Assembly (NCBI GenBank): GCA_018398585.1
Contig: JAGTTD010000024.1
Span: 11,746,071-11,810,070 of the forward strand
From: Simmondsia chinensis
Taxonomy: Eukaryota; Streptophyta; Magnoliopsida; Caryophyllales; Simmondsiaceae
Length of the DNA: 64,000 nucleotides
Reading direction: 5' to 3'
Shown here: one piece after another, positions 1-11,828 of the stretch
How the letters are laid out: each line of letters opens with the position of its first letter
Numbering within the stretch: the first letter of the stretch is position 1
Notes under the pieces: generated by a model
Databases searched by the model: none
The model's input: the letters and a program-made list of their open reading frames with translations, nothing else
What the model was told of the DNA's origin: nothing
Translations under genes and position numbers: made by a program

Positions 1-720
1 ATTTTTTAAGTAATTAGTGGTTTATGAGCAACCATACAGTGTGTATGATTTGTTTGTATGGTGTATAACCAACCTGTGTATGTGTATGTTAAGTAATTAA
101 TGGTGTATAATCAATCATACACTGTGTATGATTGGTTTTAATGGTGTGAAATCAACTTGTGTTTGTGTATGTTAAGTAATTAATGGTGTATAATCAATCA
201 TACACTATATATGATAGGTTTTAATGGTTTGAAATCGACTTTTTTAGGTGTGTTTCAAGTAATTACTAGTGTCTGATCAATCATACACCGTGTATGATTG
301 GTTTTAACTGTGTATGATAGCTTTAAAAGATTTGTGAGGAACTTGTTTTGGTGTCTTTCAAGTATAGAATGGGGCATATTAAACCATACACTGTGTATGA
401 GAGCTTCAAAGGATGTATGATTAACTTGTTTTGGTGTCTTTCAAGTACAGAATGGGGTATGGTTTACCATACACTGTGTATGATAGCTTTGATTGGTCTA
501 TGATGAACCTGTTTTGGTGTCTTTCGTGTATAGAGTGTGGCATCCTTAACCATAGACCGTGTATGATTGCTTTAAAAGGTGTGTGATGAACTTGTTTATG
601 ACTGTAACGCAAATCATACACCATGTATTCTTTCTTAAAGTGGTGTTATTTGTGTATTATGGTTTTAAACCAATCATACACTATTTATTAGTGGTTTCAA
701 TGATGTACTTTCATTCCACC
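1..720. repeat. Left subterminal tandem repeats of the MULE, about 83-bp period
   Basis: Successive units contain an AAGTAATTA-type core, then a GGTGTAT word, then the palindrome CATACACTGTGTATG (variants with C or A at the centre), then a weaker spacer. The period is about 83 bp for the first units and looser after 300. Units here are the reverse complement of those at 10070-11190, which makes the two blocks arms of an inverted structure. No coding region was found in this stretch. Confidence 0.8.
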
Positions 721-778
721 CTAGTGTGTTTCATGTCATTTTTGCTTTGATATCATTTTTTTTTTCTTGTCCACAATA

Positions 779-3629
779 ATGGGTGATGCTGCTGTTGCAT
801 GCGTTCTGTACGGTGGCCACTTTAAGGAGAGGGCAGAGTACGTTGGTGAAAAATTGGCTTAACTTTTTGTGGATGAGAAAACTGACTTTCGCTTGTTTGC
901 AAAGGACTGTGGCAGAGGTGATTGGTGCTCAGTTGGATGCGGTTTCAAAGATGCATTTTCAATCTTTCACCGCCGTTTCGGCCGTGCCCTTGTACGATGT
1001 CGTTGACGATAGGTCCGTTATGTTTTGGAAGGCACTAGCCAAAGAAGATAGGGCGAAGCATCCTTTGATCGTAACTGTAGAGTCATCTGGTGACAGGAAT
1101 CCTAGCTTCGATTGGCAACGGACTCCCTTTCAAACAATTCCCGATGGTGACAAGAATAGTGGCCGTTCCCACCCTGAGGTTCCCGAGACTTCTGGTGGAT
1201 GTATGGATGGGGGAATGGAAGAAGCAGCCCGTGTAGATGCATCTGATGTAGATTTGAACATGCCTATTCTGACGGTTGAGGCGACAGCAACAGGTGGAGA
1301 TTGGGAAAATTACAATCAAAGTGCATGGGATAATTTGGACAATATCAATTTATCCCAGTTGCAACCGACTGTACCTGATGCATCACCTCCAGAGGGCACA
1401 TTTACGAGCATCGTAATATTTCCCGTGAAGACCCTCTGATTGTCGAACCTGAATTGGAACGAAATGCGGAACCCAGCGGTCAACCGAATGTCCACCCCGA
1501 CGTCCAAGCTGCTGGTGATCCTCGTTCTGATGATGATGCTGGCTCCGGTGATGAGAGAAGCCGGATTGATAGGGTATATGCGCAGGGCTGGATGGTTGAG
1601 GATATTGAAGTCAATCAAATATTTATGACGAAGAGGGACTTGTTGACTAACCTGGCAGTGATTGCGCTTAGGGAAAAATTTGAATTCAGGAGCTACAAGT
1701 CGAACAAATCCTTAACGGTTGTCCGCTGCGCACAAGAGGGCTGCACATGGAGGGTTCGGGCTATGTGTGTAGCAGATCGTGGCTGCTGGATGGTTACAAA
1801 AGTAGAAAAGAACCACAACCACCCTAGCGATCTCACCACTGTTAGACACAGACAGGTAACCAGTTGGGTCGTCGGGGAGTGCGTCCGCAAGAAACTTGTG
1901 AACCCCGAGAGAGTGTTCAAGCCACGGGATGTCATAGATGACATCCGCAGTTGCTACGATGTCAATATCAGCTACAGTGTTGCTTGGAGGGCTAGAGAGT
2001 TTGCATACGACAATGTTAGATTGGGTACGGCCAAAGAGTCATATGCATTCTTGCCTGCCTATCTGCAAGTCCTCAAACAGACTGACCCCGGTACCACATT
2101 TTATTTACAGACAGATGATGAAAGTAGGTTTCAGTACCTCTTCATTGCGTTTGGTGCTTCACTGAATGGGTACCGGATTTGCCGGCCGGTTGTGAGCATT
2201 GACGCAACACATCTGAAGGGAAAGTACCGGGGTGTTCTGTTCATAGCGGTTTGCCACGATGCCAACCAGCAAATTTTTCCGATTGCTGTCGGCATCGGTG
2301 ATTCAGAGAATGATGCATTGTGGCATTAGTTCCTCAATAGGTTGAAGGAAGTAACTGGGGAGCCTATTGGCCATGTCATTATATCCGATAAACACCGAAG
2401 CATCCAACGCGCGGTGGAAGAACTTTTCCCCAACACATTTCACGGGCTCTGCATGTACCATTTGCTGAACAACTTGAAGGCCAAATTCAAGAGCAAAAGG
2501 AAGCATTTGGATCAGTACTACTACAAAGCAACCAAAGCATATAACATTTAAGAGTTCCATAGTTTGTTTTTCAGTTTATGTTGTGCCGTACCCGGGGCTA
2601 AAGATTACTTGGAAGATGTGAGACTGGACAAGTGGACTCATGCCCACTCCCCTTGTCATCGGTACAACATAACGACGACAAATATTTTGGAACCCATGAA
2701 TGCTGTATTGGTCAAGGTGCGTGACTATCCAATTACAGCCCTTGTTGATGAGTTTAGGCTACTGTTGCAGAAGTGGTTTCAAGAAAGAAGAGCCAAGGCT
2801 GAAGCTTGCACCAGTACAATGTCCCCCCGAAGTCGAAAAACAATTACAAGACAGATTCAAGTTAGCAAGAACGATGACGGTAAGCTCCGTATATATTGTC
2901 ATGTTTAATCCCTACTACAAAGCATATTTATAGCATGTTTTAAGTTCTTAGGGGTATAAGGCAGGATTTAATTGTATGTTACAAGTTTGAAACGGTGTGA
3001 AATCCGCTAATTTTGGCACCCTTCGAGTGTTTCGTTGCTTATGTTTTGTTTTTTTTTTTGTTTTTTTTTTATTTTGCTTTTATTTTGCTTGTACCTTGGT
3101 TGTTTGACGCGTTTATCTATTCTCGTGGTAATGCAGATATTGCGAGCTGATGATCATACTTTCGACGTCATCGATTGGGAGAAGATTTTTTTGCATAGAT
3201 ATGTCGCTCTGGACATGTACCTGCTGCAGGTTTCAGCTTGAGCAGCTTCCTTGTGAGCATGCGTTAGCCGTCGTACAGCACAGTCCTTATGCTCTGTACT
3301 ACTTGTGCTCGCCGTACTAAAGTAGAGAAAAATGGTACGAGTCGTATAGAGGTGTTGTCTACCCGATGCCGCACATAAGTGACTGGCGTATCCCGCGTGA
3401 TGTAGCTGACATGAATCTTCTTCCACCCGACGTGTGAACCTCTTCTGGGAGGAGGCGGAAGAGGAGGATTCCGTCTATTGATGAGGAGCGCGTTCATCAA
3501 AGGTGCAGTCGGTGCAAGGAACACGGGCATAACTGATCCACATGCAAGAATCCAATTGCTCTGCATCCTAGTGGCGAAGGTACCTCATCCAACTCCGGCG
3601 GTCCATCTCAAGTTCCTCCTCCAAATTAA
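779..3629 (+). pseudogene. mudrA-like MULE transposase, broken
   Basis: This is a decayed DDE transposase of the Mutator superfamily, which would cut and reinsert the element. I start it at ATG 779 because that frame opens with a MuDR N-terminal type sequence (VLYGGHFKERAEYVG), not at the ATG at 783 in another frame. The reading shifts to a second frame by about 980 and returns before 1454. A zinc-finger-like module (CAQEGCTW...HNHP) lies at 1727-1830. The DDE core has SIDATHLKGKYRG near 2200 and IISDKHRSIQRA near 2380. In-frame stops occur at 2327 (TAG) and 2549 (TAA). A probable intron runs from GT at 2880 to AG at 3136. The SWIM finger (CTCCRFQLEQLPCEHAL, from 3216) is one base out of frame with what precedes it. 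A CX2CX4HX4C knuckle near 3512 contains a TGA. Non-functional. Family assignment is firm. Confidence 0.85.
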
Positions 3630-3721
3630 GTTATAGTCTTCAAATATTTAAATTTTACTTGTGACATACCTATATAAGTTCGTTTTACACTATTGTAATA
3701 CATCGTACACTGTGATGTGTA

Positions 3722-3950
3722 TATGTTATTGTATATTACCATAGGATTTACATTGTATTCAGTGTACTGAAAATTGTCGAAAGGTTGTGATGTGTATGTA
3801 ATAGTGTAATGAAAATTGTGTATATTTTCATATTGTTGTATATTCATGTAATGAAAATTGTCAATGAATTGTTTTGAAGTTAGTCCCAACTGTGTGTTCT
3901 AAGTGGTTGATGTGTTGTTCAAGTGTGTTACGATGTATGTCGACACGCAT
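3722..3950 (+). repeat. Left arm of an inverted repeat flanking the 3' ends of both MULE genes
   Basis: About 230 bases just downstream of the transposase match the reverse complement of 6225-6447, just downstream of the protease gene. Shared words include GGATTTACATTGTATTC, AATGAAAATTGTCAAT and a GTGTGTCGACACAC-type palindrome. Identity looks like about 80 percent with small indels. Confidence 0.75.
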
Positions 3951-4178
3951 GGATGGTGTGTCGACACACAGATCAGCATCAAAGGTGTCCGCAGGTCTGT
4001 GTGCGATACCAATAATTGCCTGAACGTTTAAATTGGATGATGACAGATCAAAGCCTTCGGTCATGTATTGCTGCCAACCTTTCCTGGTCATCAGAAAGCA
4101 CAGGGAAAAGAGGAGAGAGAAAGACACAGTCTTTTTATTTCATCTTACCCACAAAACACTACAACAAAATATATATAT

Positions 4179-4298
4179 GTACACAGATGCAAACAGGAGG
4201 GAAAATCATAACTATCAACAAAACCCATATAAATATCTCAAATAAAATATCTGAAACTCATCATATACCGTGTATGATTCATCATATACCGCTATTTA
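4179..4298 (+). repeat. Direct duplicate of 11829-11947
   Basis: A stretch beginning near ACAGATGCAAA and running through AAAATCATAACTATCAAC to a CATCATA-rich palindrome recurs almost unchanged at 11829-11947. The copies are about 7.65 kb apart and in the same orientation. Confidence 0.75.
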
Positions 4299-4419
4299 CT
4301 TCAAACACATTGCAACAAGTTTATTTCACACACATCTTTTAGAGTATACAGTAAGCCAGAAGGGGAGTCTTCAACTGTATACTGTACAAAAGCATACAAG
4401 GTATGGTTCTCCCCGCTAT

Positions 4420-5466
4420 TTTGTCCAACTCCTCCATTTATAGGCAAAAGCATACAAGGTACAAAAACATGAGGAGAACCGCAGAAGAGGGGTAGGATAA
4501 AATAGGTGATAGTTGAGGTTATTAAATGTCTTGCCTGGGTGTCAATTATGACCCCTGAACTTTCAATGTTCAACGCCCAACTAGCCTTGTATAAGTTGAT
4601 TTCACACCATTAATACTTATCATACACGGTGTATGGTAAGTCATACACCACTAAGTAATTGAAACACACTTATACAAGTTGATTTTACACCATGAATACT
4701 TATCATACACGATGTATGGTAAGTCATACACCACTAAGTAGTTGAATCACACTTGTACAAGTTGATTTCACACCATTAATACTTATCATACACGGTGTAT
4801 GGTAAGTCATACACCACTAAGTAATTGAAACACACTTATACAAGTTAATTTCACACCATTAATACTTATCATTACCATACACCACTAAGTAGTTGAAACA
4901 CACTTGTACAAGTTAATTTAACACCATTAATAGTTATCATACACGGTGTATGGTAAGTCATACACTACTAAGTAGTTGAAACACACTTGTACAAGTTGAT
5001 TTCACACCATTAATACTTATCATACACGGTGTATGGTAAGTCATACACCACTAAGTAGATGATTTCACACCATTAATACTTATCATACACGGTGTATGGT
5101 AAGTCATACACCACTAAGTAATTGAAACACACTTATACAAGTTGATTTCACACCATTAATACTTATCATACACGATGTATGGTAAGTTATACACCACTAA
5201 GTAATTAAAACGCACTTGTACAATTAATTTATTACACTGTAATTGCCACAACTATCAATGAAATTGTGTACTATCAATATAAATGCCCTTGTTGATTTAT
5301 ACGGAGGAGGCTGACCGGTTGGGGTGGTTGGTGGTTGAACATTGAATGTTCAGGGGTCATAATGAACTACTGAGCAAGACATTTTATAACCTCAACTACC
5401 ACCTACTTTATCATACCCCTCTCCCACGGTTCTCCCCTATAAATGGATTAGATGGACAGGAAGCCA
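4420..5466. mobile_element. Nested TIR-bounded block filled with 83-bp repeats
   Basis: The ends are inverted copies of about 140 bases (4420-4572 and 5326-5466). Shared words include CCATTTATAGG, GGAGAACCG, GTTGAGGTTAT and GACCCCTGAAC. The left arm also has a short insertion carrying an AAAGCATACAAGGTA word that occurs twice there. Between the arms are seven or eight 83-bp units starting at 4603, 4686, 4769 and 4852, each with CATACACGGTGTATG. There is no coding capacity. It resembles a non-autonomous MULE or MITE, or an internal inverted duplication of the host element. No clear TSD was found. Confidence 0.6.
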
Positions 5467-5513
5467 AGCATATACGGTTCCTCAATATATCTAGCCATTT
5501 AAATTGCTAATGT

Positions 5514-6095
5514 AAGTGGTTCAAGCAGCGGCAGTGGTGGGCCAGTGACAGCTGAGACGCAGAGAGAGGTGGCACTTCTACAGATCATGTTTCATCAACG
5601 GTGTACCAAGTAATTAGTGGTGTATGATCAATCACACATGGTGTACTGCTTATGATGAGTTGTAATGGTGTAAAGTGCATCCGCATGATAAGGATCTTGA
5701 ACTTTGTATGCAGGCAGTGGATGCACTTTACAGACAACATATGCAGAGGGACAACTGTAAGTGGTTCCAGTAATGGCACTGGTGGGCTAGTACTAAAACT
5801 ACTTTCGTTTGCCCCTCTGCAAGAAATCCGTTCAGTTGTTCCATGACTTGCATAGCGCCTCTCAATCTCTGAATTTCCAACTCTAACGCTTGTTTGCGAT
5901 TGAGCTCTTTCTCGAGGGTGATTATCTGTTTGTAGAGCGCCTCTTTTTCCCTATGTTATCACCCTTGAGAAAGAGCTCAATCGCAAACAAGCGTTAGAGT
6001 TGGAAATTCAGAGATTGAGAGGAGCTGTACAAGTCATGGAACAACTGCAGATGGACAACCGAAAATGGTTCTAGCAATGGCGGTGCTGGGCCAGT
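5514..6095 (+). repeat. Three direct copies of a short coding-like motif around the hairpin
   Basis: A roughly 30-base motif of the form GTGGTTCCAGTAATGGCACT...GGGCCAG recurs at about 5514, 5759 and 6064. In one frame it reads like V-S-G-S-S-N-G-T-G-G. A perfect 14-base inverted repeat (TGTAAAGTGCATCC / GGATGCACTTTACA) lies at about 5671-5684 and 5720-5733. The stretch seems to be a shuffled, duplicated fragment of a protein-coding sequence. I do not know its source. Confidence 0.5.
5833..6047. repeat. 90-bp near-perfect inverted repeat of a coiled-coil coding fragment
   Basis: Left arm 5833-5922 and right arm 5958-6047 are reverse complements with about four mismatches in 90, separated by a 35-base loop. 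Read outward, each arm is an open frame: right arm on +, left arm on -. Both begin ITLEKELNRKQALELEIQRL and continue with RGAVQVMEQL or RGAMQVMEQL. That wording recalls the coiled coil of plant XS/XH-domain proteins (IDN2/FDM/SGS3-like, RNA-directed DNA methylation); this is recognition from memory, not a search. A transcript would fold into a long hairpin. See findings. Confidence 0.75.
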
Positions 6096-6224
6096 TATAT
6101 ATGTCCAGTTTGTCCTACAAATGGTGTAGGATGAGTTTTAATGGGTAAAAACAACTTTTGCATGTATTTTTTCATGTTTTGCTGGTATGATGCTGTGAAA
6201 TCAACCTATATTGGTGGTCTGTAA

Positions 6225-6447
6225 GGATGTGTGTCGACACACATTGTAACACACTTCAAGTAAGCATCAAACCCTAATAACACACAATTACGACCAACTT
6301 CAAAAATTGACAATTTTCATTACACAATTTGAAAATACATCAATAGGAACATACAACAATATCGAAATATACAATATTACATACAATTTTCAGTATAATG
6401 AATACAATGTAAATCCTTTGGTAATATGGTCATATACAATAACATAC
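6225..6447 (-). repeat. Right arm of the inverted repeat flanking the two MULE gene ends
   Basis: This is the reverse complement of 3722-3950. It includes the 16-base palindrome TGTGTGTCGACACACA near 6227 and the CATTTTGA/AATTGTCAA words shared with the left arm. It lies just beyond the stop of the protease gene. Confidence 0.75.
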
Positions 6448-6679
6448 TTTTATTCCCATGTACACATTTGCATCTATTTATTTCTTCCATGTCTGTACAA
6501 GTGTACACACGTATACAGCCGCAATTTTTCCATCTGCGCTTGCATGTATTGGGAGATGCTCAGTCCATTTGTCAGCAAAAATTCAATAAACTTTACAATA
6601 AAAATTTCACAATCTGACATGCAGTTCATAATAATACAGATGAGACACGTTAGAAATTAAACATCATTACAAGTAATGA

Positions 6680-9600
6680 CTATTTTGCATCCACTTCATA
6701 ACCAAAAGGCCAAATGAACGGAATAGTAAAACTGCATGGGAAGTAGATGTCATACCCCCTCTGTTGTGGACATTCATTCCGGTTGTATGTGACCAAGAAA
6801 GGCTTGCCTCTGAATTTTATGAGGTCCTTTCGGACATCCCAAAAATTAACCATATCTAGAGCATGTGGAAGCAATTTCACAATTGGTTCCACATGTTCTA
6901 ATCTTGATTCCTTGGCTGCGGCGGAGTACATGGAATCAAATATCTGTATCCGCCATTCATTAAAATGGATGGCAGCAAGGAACCAATGTTGATTAGGTTG
7001 ATTAATGGGCATGTATATCCGATCCACGTCGTGGCAGCGGACCCCATATGTGGTATCCCCGGTAAGAAACTTAATGATCAACGATTCAAAATCATTAATA
7101 GCTGACTCGATTGGGATTCCTCCGTCTTGACTCCGTTTGATTAGGGCTCCAAATTGAGGAGCAACCGTTGTATGCGCGCATGTTGCCCTCTGGTCGAAAT
7201 GCTCTGGCCACTAATGTTTCTTCTCCAGAATGTAGTGCAAAACTACATCCATTTCCTGTAATTCACCACTAATTAGTTGAGACACCCTAACACAAGTTGT
7301 TCTTGGACAAGTAAAACCTATCATACATGATGTACGATTAACCACACACCACTAATCACTTCAAACACACATAAACAAGGTGATTTTACACAATTAAACC
7401 CTATCATACATGGTGTATGACTAATCATACACCACTCTTTATTTAAAACACACTAACACAGGTTGATTTTACACTTTTAAAACCAATCATACACGGTGTA
7501 TGACTAGTAATACAACACTTACTTACTTAATACACAATAACATACATCAATATACACCATTATGATCAATTATACATAGTGTATGATCAATCATACACCA
7601 CTTATTACTTGAAACACCCCTGTACAAGTTGATTTCACACCCGAAAATTAAAACCTATCATACACGGTATTATTATTCATCATACACCACTAATTAGTTG
7701 ACACACCAACAAAAAAGGAATGGGATCCAATTACAGTAATCACACGACAAAATTATCATGATGGGAAACATACCTCATTCGTAAGCCAGGCGTCCTCTTT
7801 CAACCGATACCAAAATTGCCCCGTCATCGCACTCAAAACAAAGAAATCCATTTGTTGATCACCAAGTAATAGAAAGGGAGTATTCAAATTTCTGTAATAT
7901 ACAATTCTAAGCATGATAAGCATACCATAAGAAAGTTACATTCTAGAAATATTTACATACTCATTATCAAAAAGCATAGTGTAAAATCACACTCACTTCT
8001 TGACCATTGTGTGGAAACTTTTGTAAAAATCATCAAATTGTTTGATATCTTCCTTGGAGATCGAAGGGCAGAACCGGCTCCGATCCAGGGTGGGTCATTC
8101 TTGCCCATTTGCTCTTACCCTCCGCGGTCCATTCTTCGCCTTTGTACTTGGGGTTGGGCTTGGGGTCCCTCCTCTCTTGCCCCAATCTACAAACTGTCTT
8201 GGACAATGTCATCAAGTTTTCAACACCGTCCACATGCGTTGACGATGGTTCCTTGAAGACTTTTTCCTCGGCCCTAGATGGCATAGCAAATACCAAAGTC
8301 AATAAGCATCAACATGCATGAAAATATAACAAATTGGGACACTAACAAGGAATCCATAGTGTCTTACCCAGTACGTGTAGGAGAAATTATAATGGCTTGC
8401 TCAATCGGGGATGGATGAGCGGAAGTCGGTGAACATATATATGGGGATGTGATATGCGGAAATGCGGCATGCAGTTGACGGTCTGAGAGCTCCTTAATCA
8501 TTGCCTCCTGAGCCTCAAACCGTCGTTCGTACATTTACAGTTGAAGCTGCTACGGTTCAAGTTTGCTTTCGAAGTACATTTGCAGCTGATGCTGCTGCGC
8601 TTCAAGTCTACTTTCAAAGTGCATCCGCATCATTTGCATATCTTTCTCCATCGCTCCGAGTCTCTCCATAACCTGCAATAAATCCTCCAAATTGTCATAA
8701 ACATAAATTTGAATAATATAGTATCCACAAGGATAAAAATGCAATTAAATAAACACAAAACGAAATATCAATACCGATGGTACGCCAAATTGGGTGACGT
8801 AGTATACGGTTCCTGCTGAGATGCCGGCAAGGGGCGTTGAGTTGCCAATGGTTGTGGCTCATCACCCGGATCTGCTGGCATTTCTATAACAGGAGATTGA
8901 ACCCCCTCCTCACCGTCCCCAGCATAGGGAATGCCTTGTAGATTAGGTTGACTAGCTTCCGCACTCGTCAGTCTAATCGGTTCGACATTCAATTGCTTAT
9001 CAAAGGAAGATACATCATATGAACGTTAGTAAAATTACAAATCATACTTCTAACTCAAAAGCTATGAAACAACCAGTAGTAAAACAATAACAACATAATA
9101 TATTATTACCTGATCAAATACTGTTGAGAGCAGAACGGAGTACAAAACCTTACCGGACATCTTCCAGTTAAAGATCAGCCCAAGAGGCTGGTTGCCAACC
9201 CTCACCACCCCAACCTTGACAAGTTCTGGAAGGGTTTCCAGGGCAAATATGGAAACCACATCATAGAACCCGTGGATGGAGTAGGTCTTCTCCAAACCGT
9301 GTTGCATTTTTGCTACGAAATCCTTGAGCTTCCGCACCAAGAATTTCCAGCTCAAGGATCCCCATGCAACACTGTTGAAAGAGTCCACATCGTCCACGAG
9401 GGCCAGGATGTTCGGGTCAATGCATGTTCGCATGTGTTTGGCGAACAGTAGACCCTCGACCAGGTAGGCAACAGCAAGCTTAACCTGGTCCTCCATGATG
9501 GAGCAGGTTCTGCATGCATCAAACAGCTGCTACCTCGTCATCCTCCCCCTCATGCCATACTTGGCAACCAACGTGTTGGGACCACCGCGTACCTCTTCCA

Positions 9601-10051
9601 CACCGGCATATCTCAAGCCGGTGAGAATGCAAAACTCCCTCCTCTCGAGGTGCACTAACTTCCCACCAAATAAGAATGATAACTCCTCGGGATTGGGGTT
9701 GGCCACCTGGTGGAGAAGGACAATGTGAATGAGACTATGCCAGAAGTAAACATTGGTCTCACTCAACTCAAGCAGGTGCCCGACATTGTATTGTGATGCA
9801 AGGGCAAGCTGTAATGCAAAACACTTTTAGTTAATATGGGATCATAAATGTAATTGTAAAAAGTCAACAAAATTAAAATGGATACAGTGCCAAACCTTGG
9901 CTTCATTGTCCTTCAAGATGTCATGAATCTCTGTAACAACCTTGGTTGACACATCCATTTGGTTAACCTGGAGGAAATTCCAGCAACTCCTCGGGAAAAT
10001 GTAATCAACCTCAACTGCAGGACTGCTCTTCCTGCGTGTGTAAAATGCCAT
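6680..10051 (-). pseudogene. Ulp1-like cysteine protease (C48) with DUF1985 domain, MULE-borne, broken
   Basis: Multi-exon gene on the minus strand. Exon 1 is 10051-9896 (starts MAFYTRRKSS; donor GTTTGG). Exon 2 is 9808-9110 and holds a DUF1985-type domain (FLFGGKLVHLERREFCILTG) and a second helical part ending at donor GTAATA. Later exons include about 8995-8774, a coiled-coil exon from 8673, then about 8290-8033, 7870-7770 and 7260-6680. The last encodes the protease core, with HWFLAAIHF (catalytic His), FDSM (Asp) and a PQQ (Gln) motif. In-frame stops occur at 9531-9529 (TAG), in the coil exon and near 7210. At the expected nucleophile the usual D-C-G is replaced by Y-D-I-Y. Ulp1-type proteases normally remove SUMO; this one cannot be active as read. 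Its role in MULE biology is unknown. Confidence 0.75.
7255..7700. repeat. 83-bp palindromic repeats inside an intron of the protease gene
   Basis: About five degenerate units of the CATACAC/GTGTATG repeat (for example near 7320, 7405, 7490, 7575 and 7660), in the same orientation as the right-hand block. They sit between the protease-core exon and the preceding exon, so they would be intronic. Confidence 0.7.
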
Positions 10052-10069
10052 CTGAAATAAAAGCAAAAC

Positions 10070-11190
10070 ACCATTAATTACTGAACACACAAACACACGT
10101 TGGTTATACACCATTGAAACAAATCATACACAGTGTATGATTGATTATGCACCACTAATTACTTAAAATACACAAACACAAGTTGGTTATACACCATTAA
10201 ACCCAATCCTACACAGTGTATGATTGATTATACACCATTAATTACTTAACATACACATACACAGGTTGGTTATACACCATTAAAACCAGTCCTACACAGT
10301 GTATGACTGATTATACACCATTAATTACTTAACACACACAAACACAAGTTGGTTATATACCATTGAAACAAATCATACACACTATATGGTATACCAATCA
10401 TACACAATGTATGGTTGCTCATAAACCACTAATTACTTAAAAAATATCTACACAAGTTGGTTATACATGATTGATTATACACCATTAATTACTTAACATA
10501 CACATACACAAGTTGGTTATACACCATTAAAACCAGTCCTACACAGTGTATGACTGATTATACACCATTAATTACTTAGCATACATATACACAGGTTGGT
10601 TATACACCATTGAAACAAATCATACACAGTGTATGGTTGCTCATAAACCACTAATTACTTAAAATACACAAACACAAGTTGGTTATACACCATTAAACCC
10701 AATCCTACACAGTGTATGATTGATTATACACCATTAATTACTTAACATACACATACACATGTTGGTTATACACCATTAAAACCAGTCCTACACATTGTAT
10801 GACTGATTATACACCATTAATTACTTAACACACACAAACATAAGTTGGTTATATACCATTGAAACAAATCATACACACTGTATGGTATACCAACCATACA
10901 CAATGTATGGTTGCTCATAAACCACTAATTACTTAAAAAACATCTATACAAGTTGATTTCACACCATTAAAACCAATCATACACACTGTATGGTTGCTCT
11001 TAAACCACTAATTACTTATAAAATGTCTACACAAGTTGATTTTAAGCCGTTAAAACCAATCATACACAGCGTATGATTAACCATACGCCATTAATTACTT
11101 AACACACACAAGCACAAGTTGGTTATACACCATTAAAACCAATCCTACACAGTGTATGGTTGCTCATATGAAACATGCAGAAGTTCATTA
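10070..11190. repeat. Right subterminal tandem repeats of the MULE, about 83-bp period
   Basis: About thirteen units upstream of the protease gene start. Each has GGTTATACACCATT, then TACACAGTGTATG, then ATTATACACCATTAATTACTTAA. Spacing between GTTGGTTATACACC words is about 82-83 bp. They are the reverse complement of the left block at 1-720. By position they also form the protease gene's upstream region. Confidence 0.82.
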
Positions 11191-11762
11191 TACCACAAAG
11201 GTTGATTTTACATGAAAAAAACCACAAAACATGCAGAAAATTATTTTACACAAATAAAAAACACTAACTCTTACTCACAAAGCCACTAACACCAAAACCC
11301 TAAACCCTAACAAATACTATGCACTATGTTCAGGAAATCATACGAAACAAATGCATATTATACATTTCCCTACAAAAATAACTCTTACTCACCTTCGGAA
11401 ATGATGATTAAACATCGGAGCAGCTAGAGAGCAAGGATGAAGGTGTGAAAACAGAGGATAGACCCACGGGAACGAGAATCGCAGCTGAAGTAGAAGAGAA
11501 AGAGGATGAACAAGTGAGGGAAAGAGGAGAGAGAGAATGAACGGGTGAGAGAAAGATGAGAGAGGCTGGTGGCTTGTAAAACAAGTTGCTTATGGGGAAG
11601 AGAGAAAGACGGGAAGGGGAGTGGGTAAAATTCAATTTTTACAGCTGTGAAAGTAAATGCTAGGAGAGAGAAGGGAGACGGATGGGATGGCGGCTACTGT
11701 GCGCATTAAATGAGGAGAGAGAAAGGGGACGGGTTGGATGGAAAAAGCAATTTGTAAAATAT

Positions 11763-11802
<40 letters not shown>

Positions 11803-11828
11803 AAATAGGCGGGAAAATATATACACAT
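11191..11828. other. Spacer between repeat blocks; no gene seen
   Basis: AT-rich up to 11400, including a short AAACCCTAAACCCTAAC telomere-like word near 11290. Then come two related purine-rich stretches (GGAGAGAGAAGGGAGACGG-type, near 11665 and 11713). A pure (AT)n microsatellite runs from about 11766 to 11799. Short open frames here are low-complexity and I do not call them. Confidence 0.55.

Noticed and set aside
783..1439. 218-codon frame as a separate gene
   Set aside because: It overlaps the frameshifted N-terminal part of the transposase; the true start at 779 is in another frame.
5833..6047. CRISPR-like or terminator hairpin
   Set aside because: The arms are coding-type sequence in a plant MULE; there is no repeat-spacer structure, and 90-base arms are far longer than a terminator.
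11285..11305. Interstitial telomere
   Set aside because: Only about two AAACCCT units; too short to mean more than chance.
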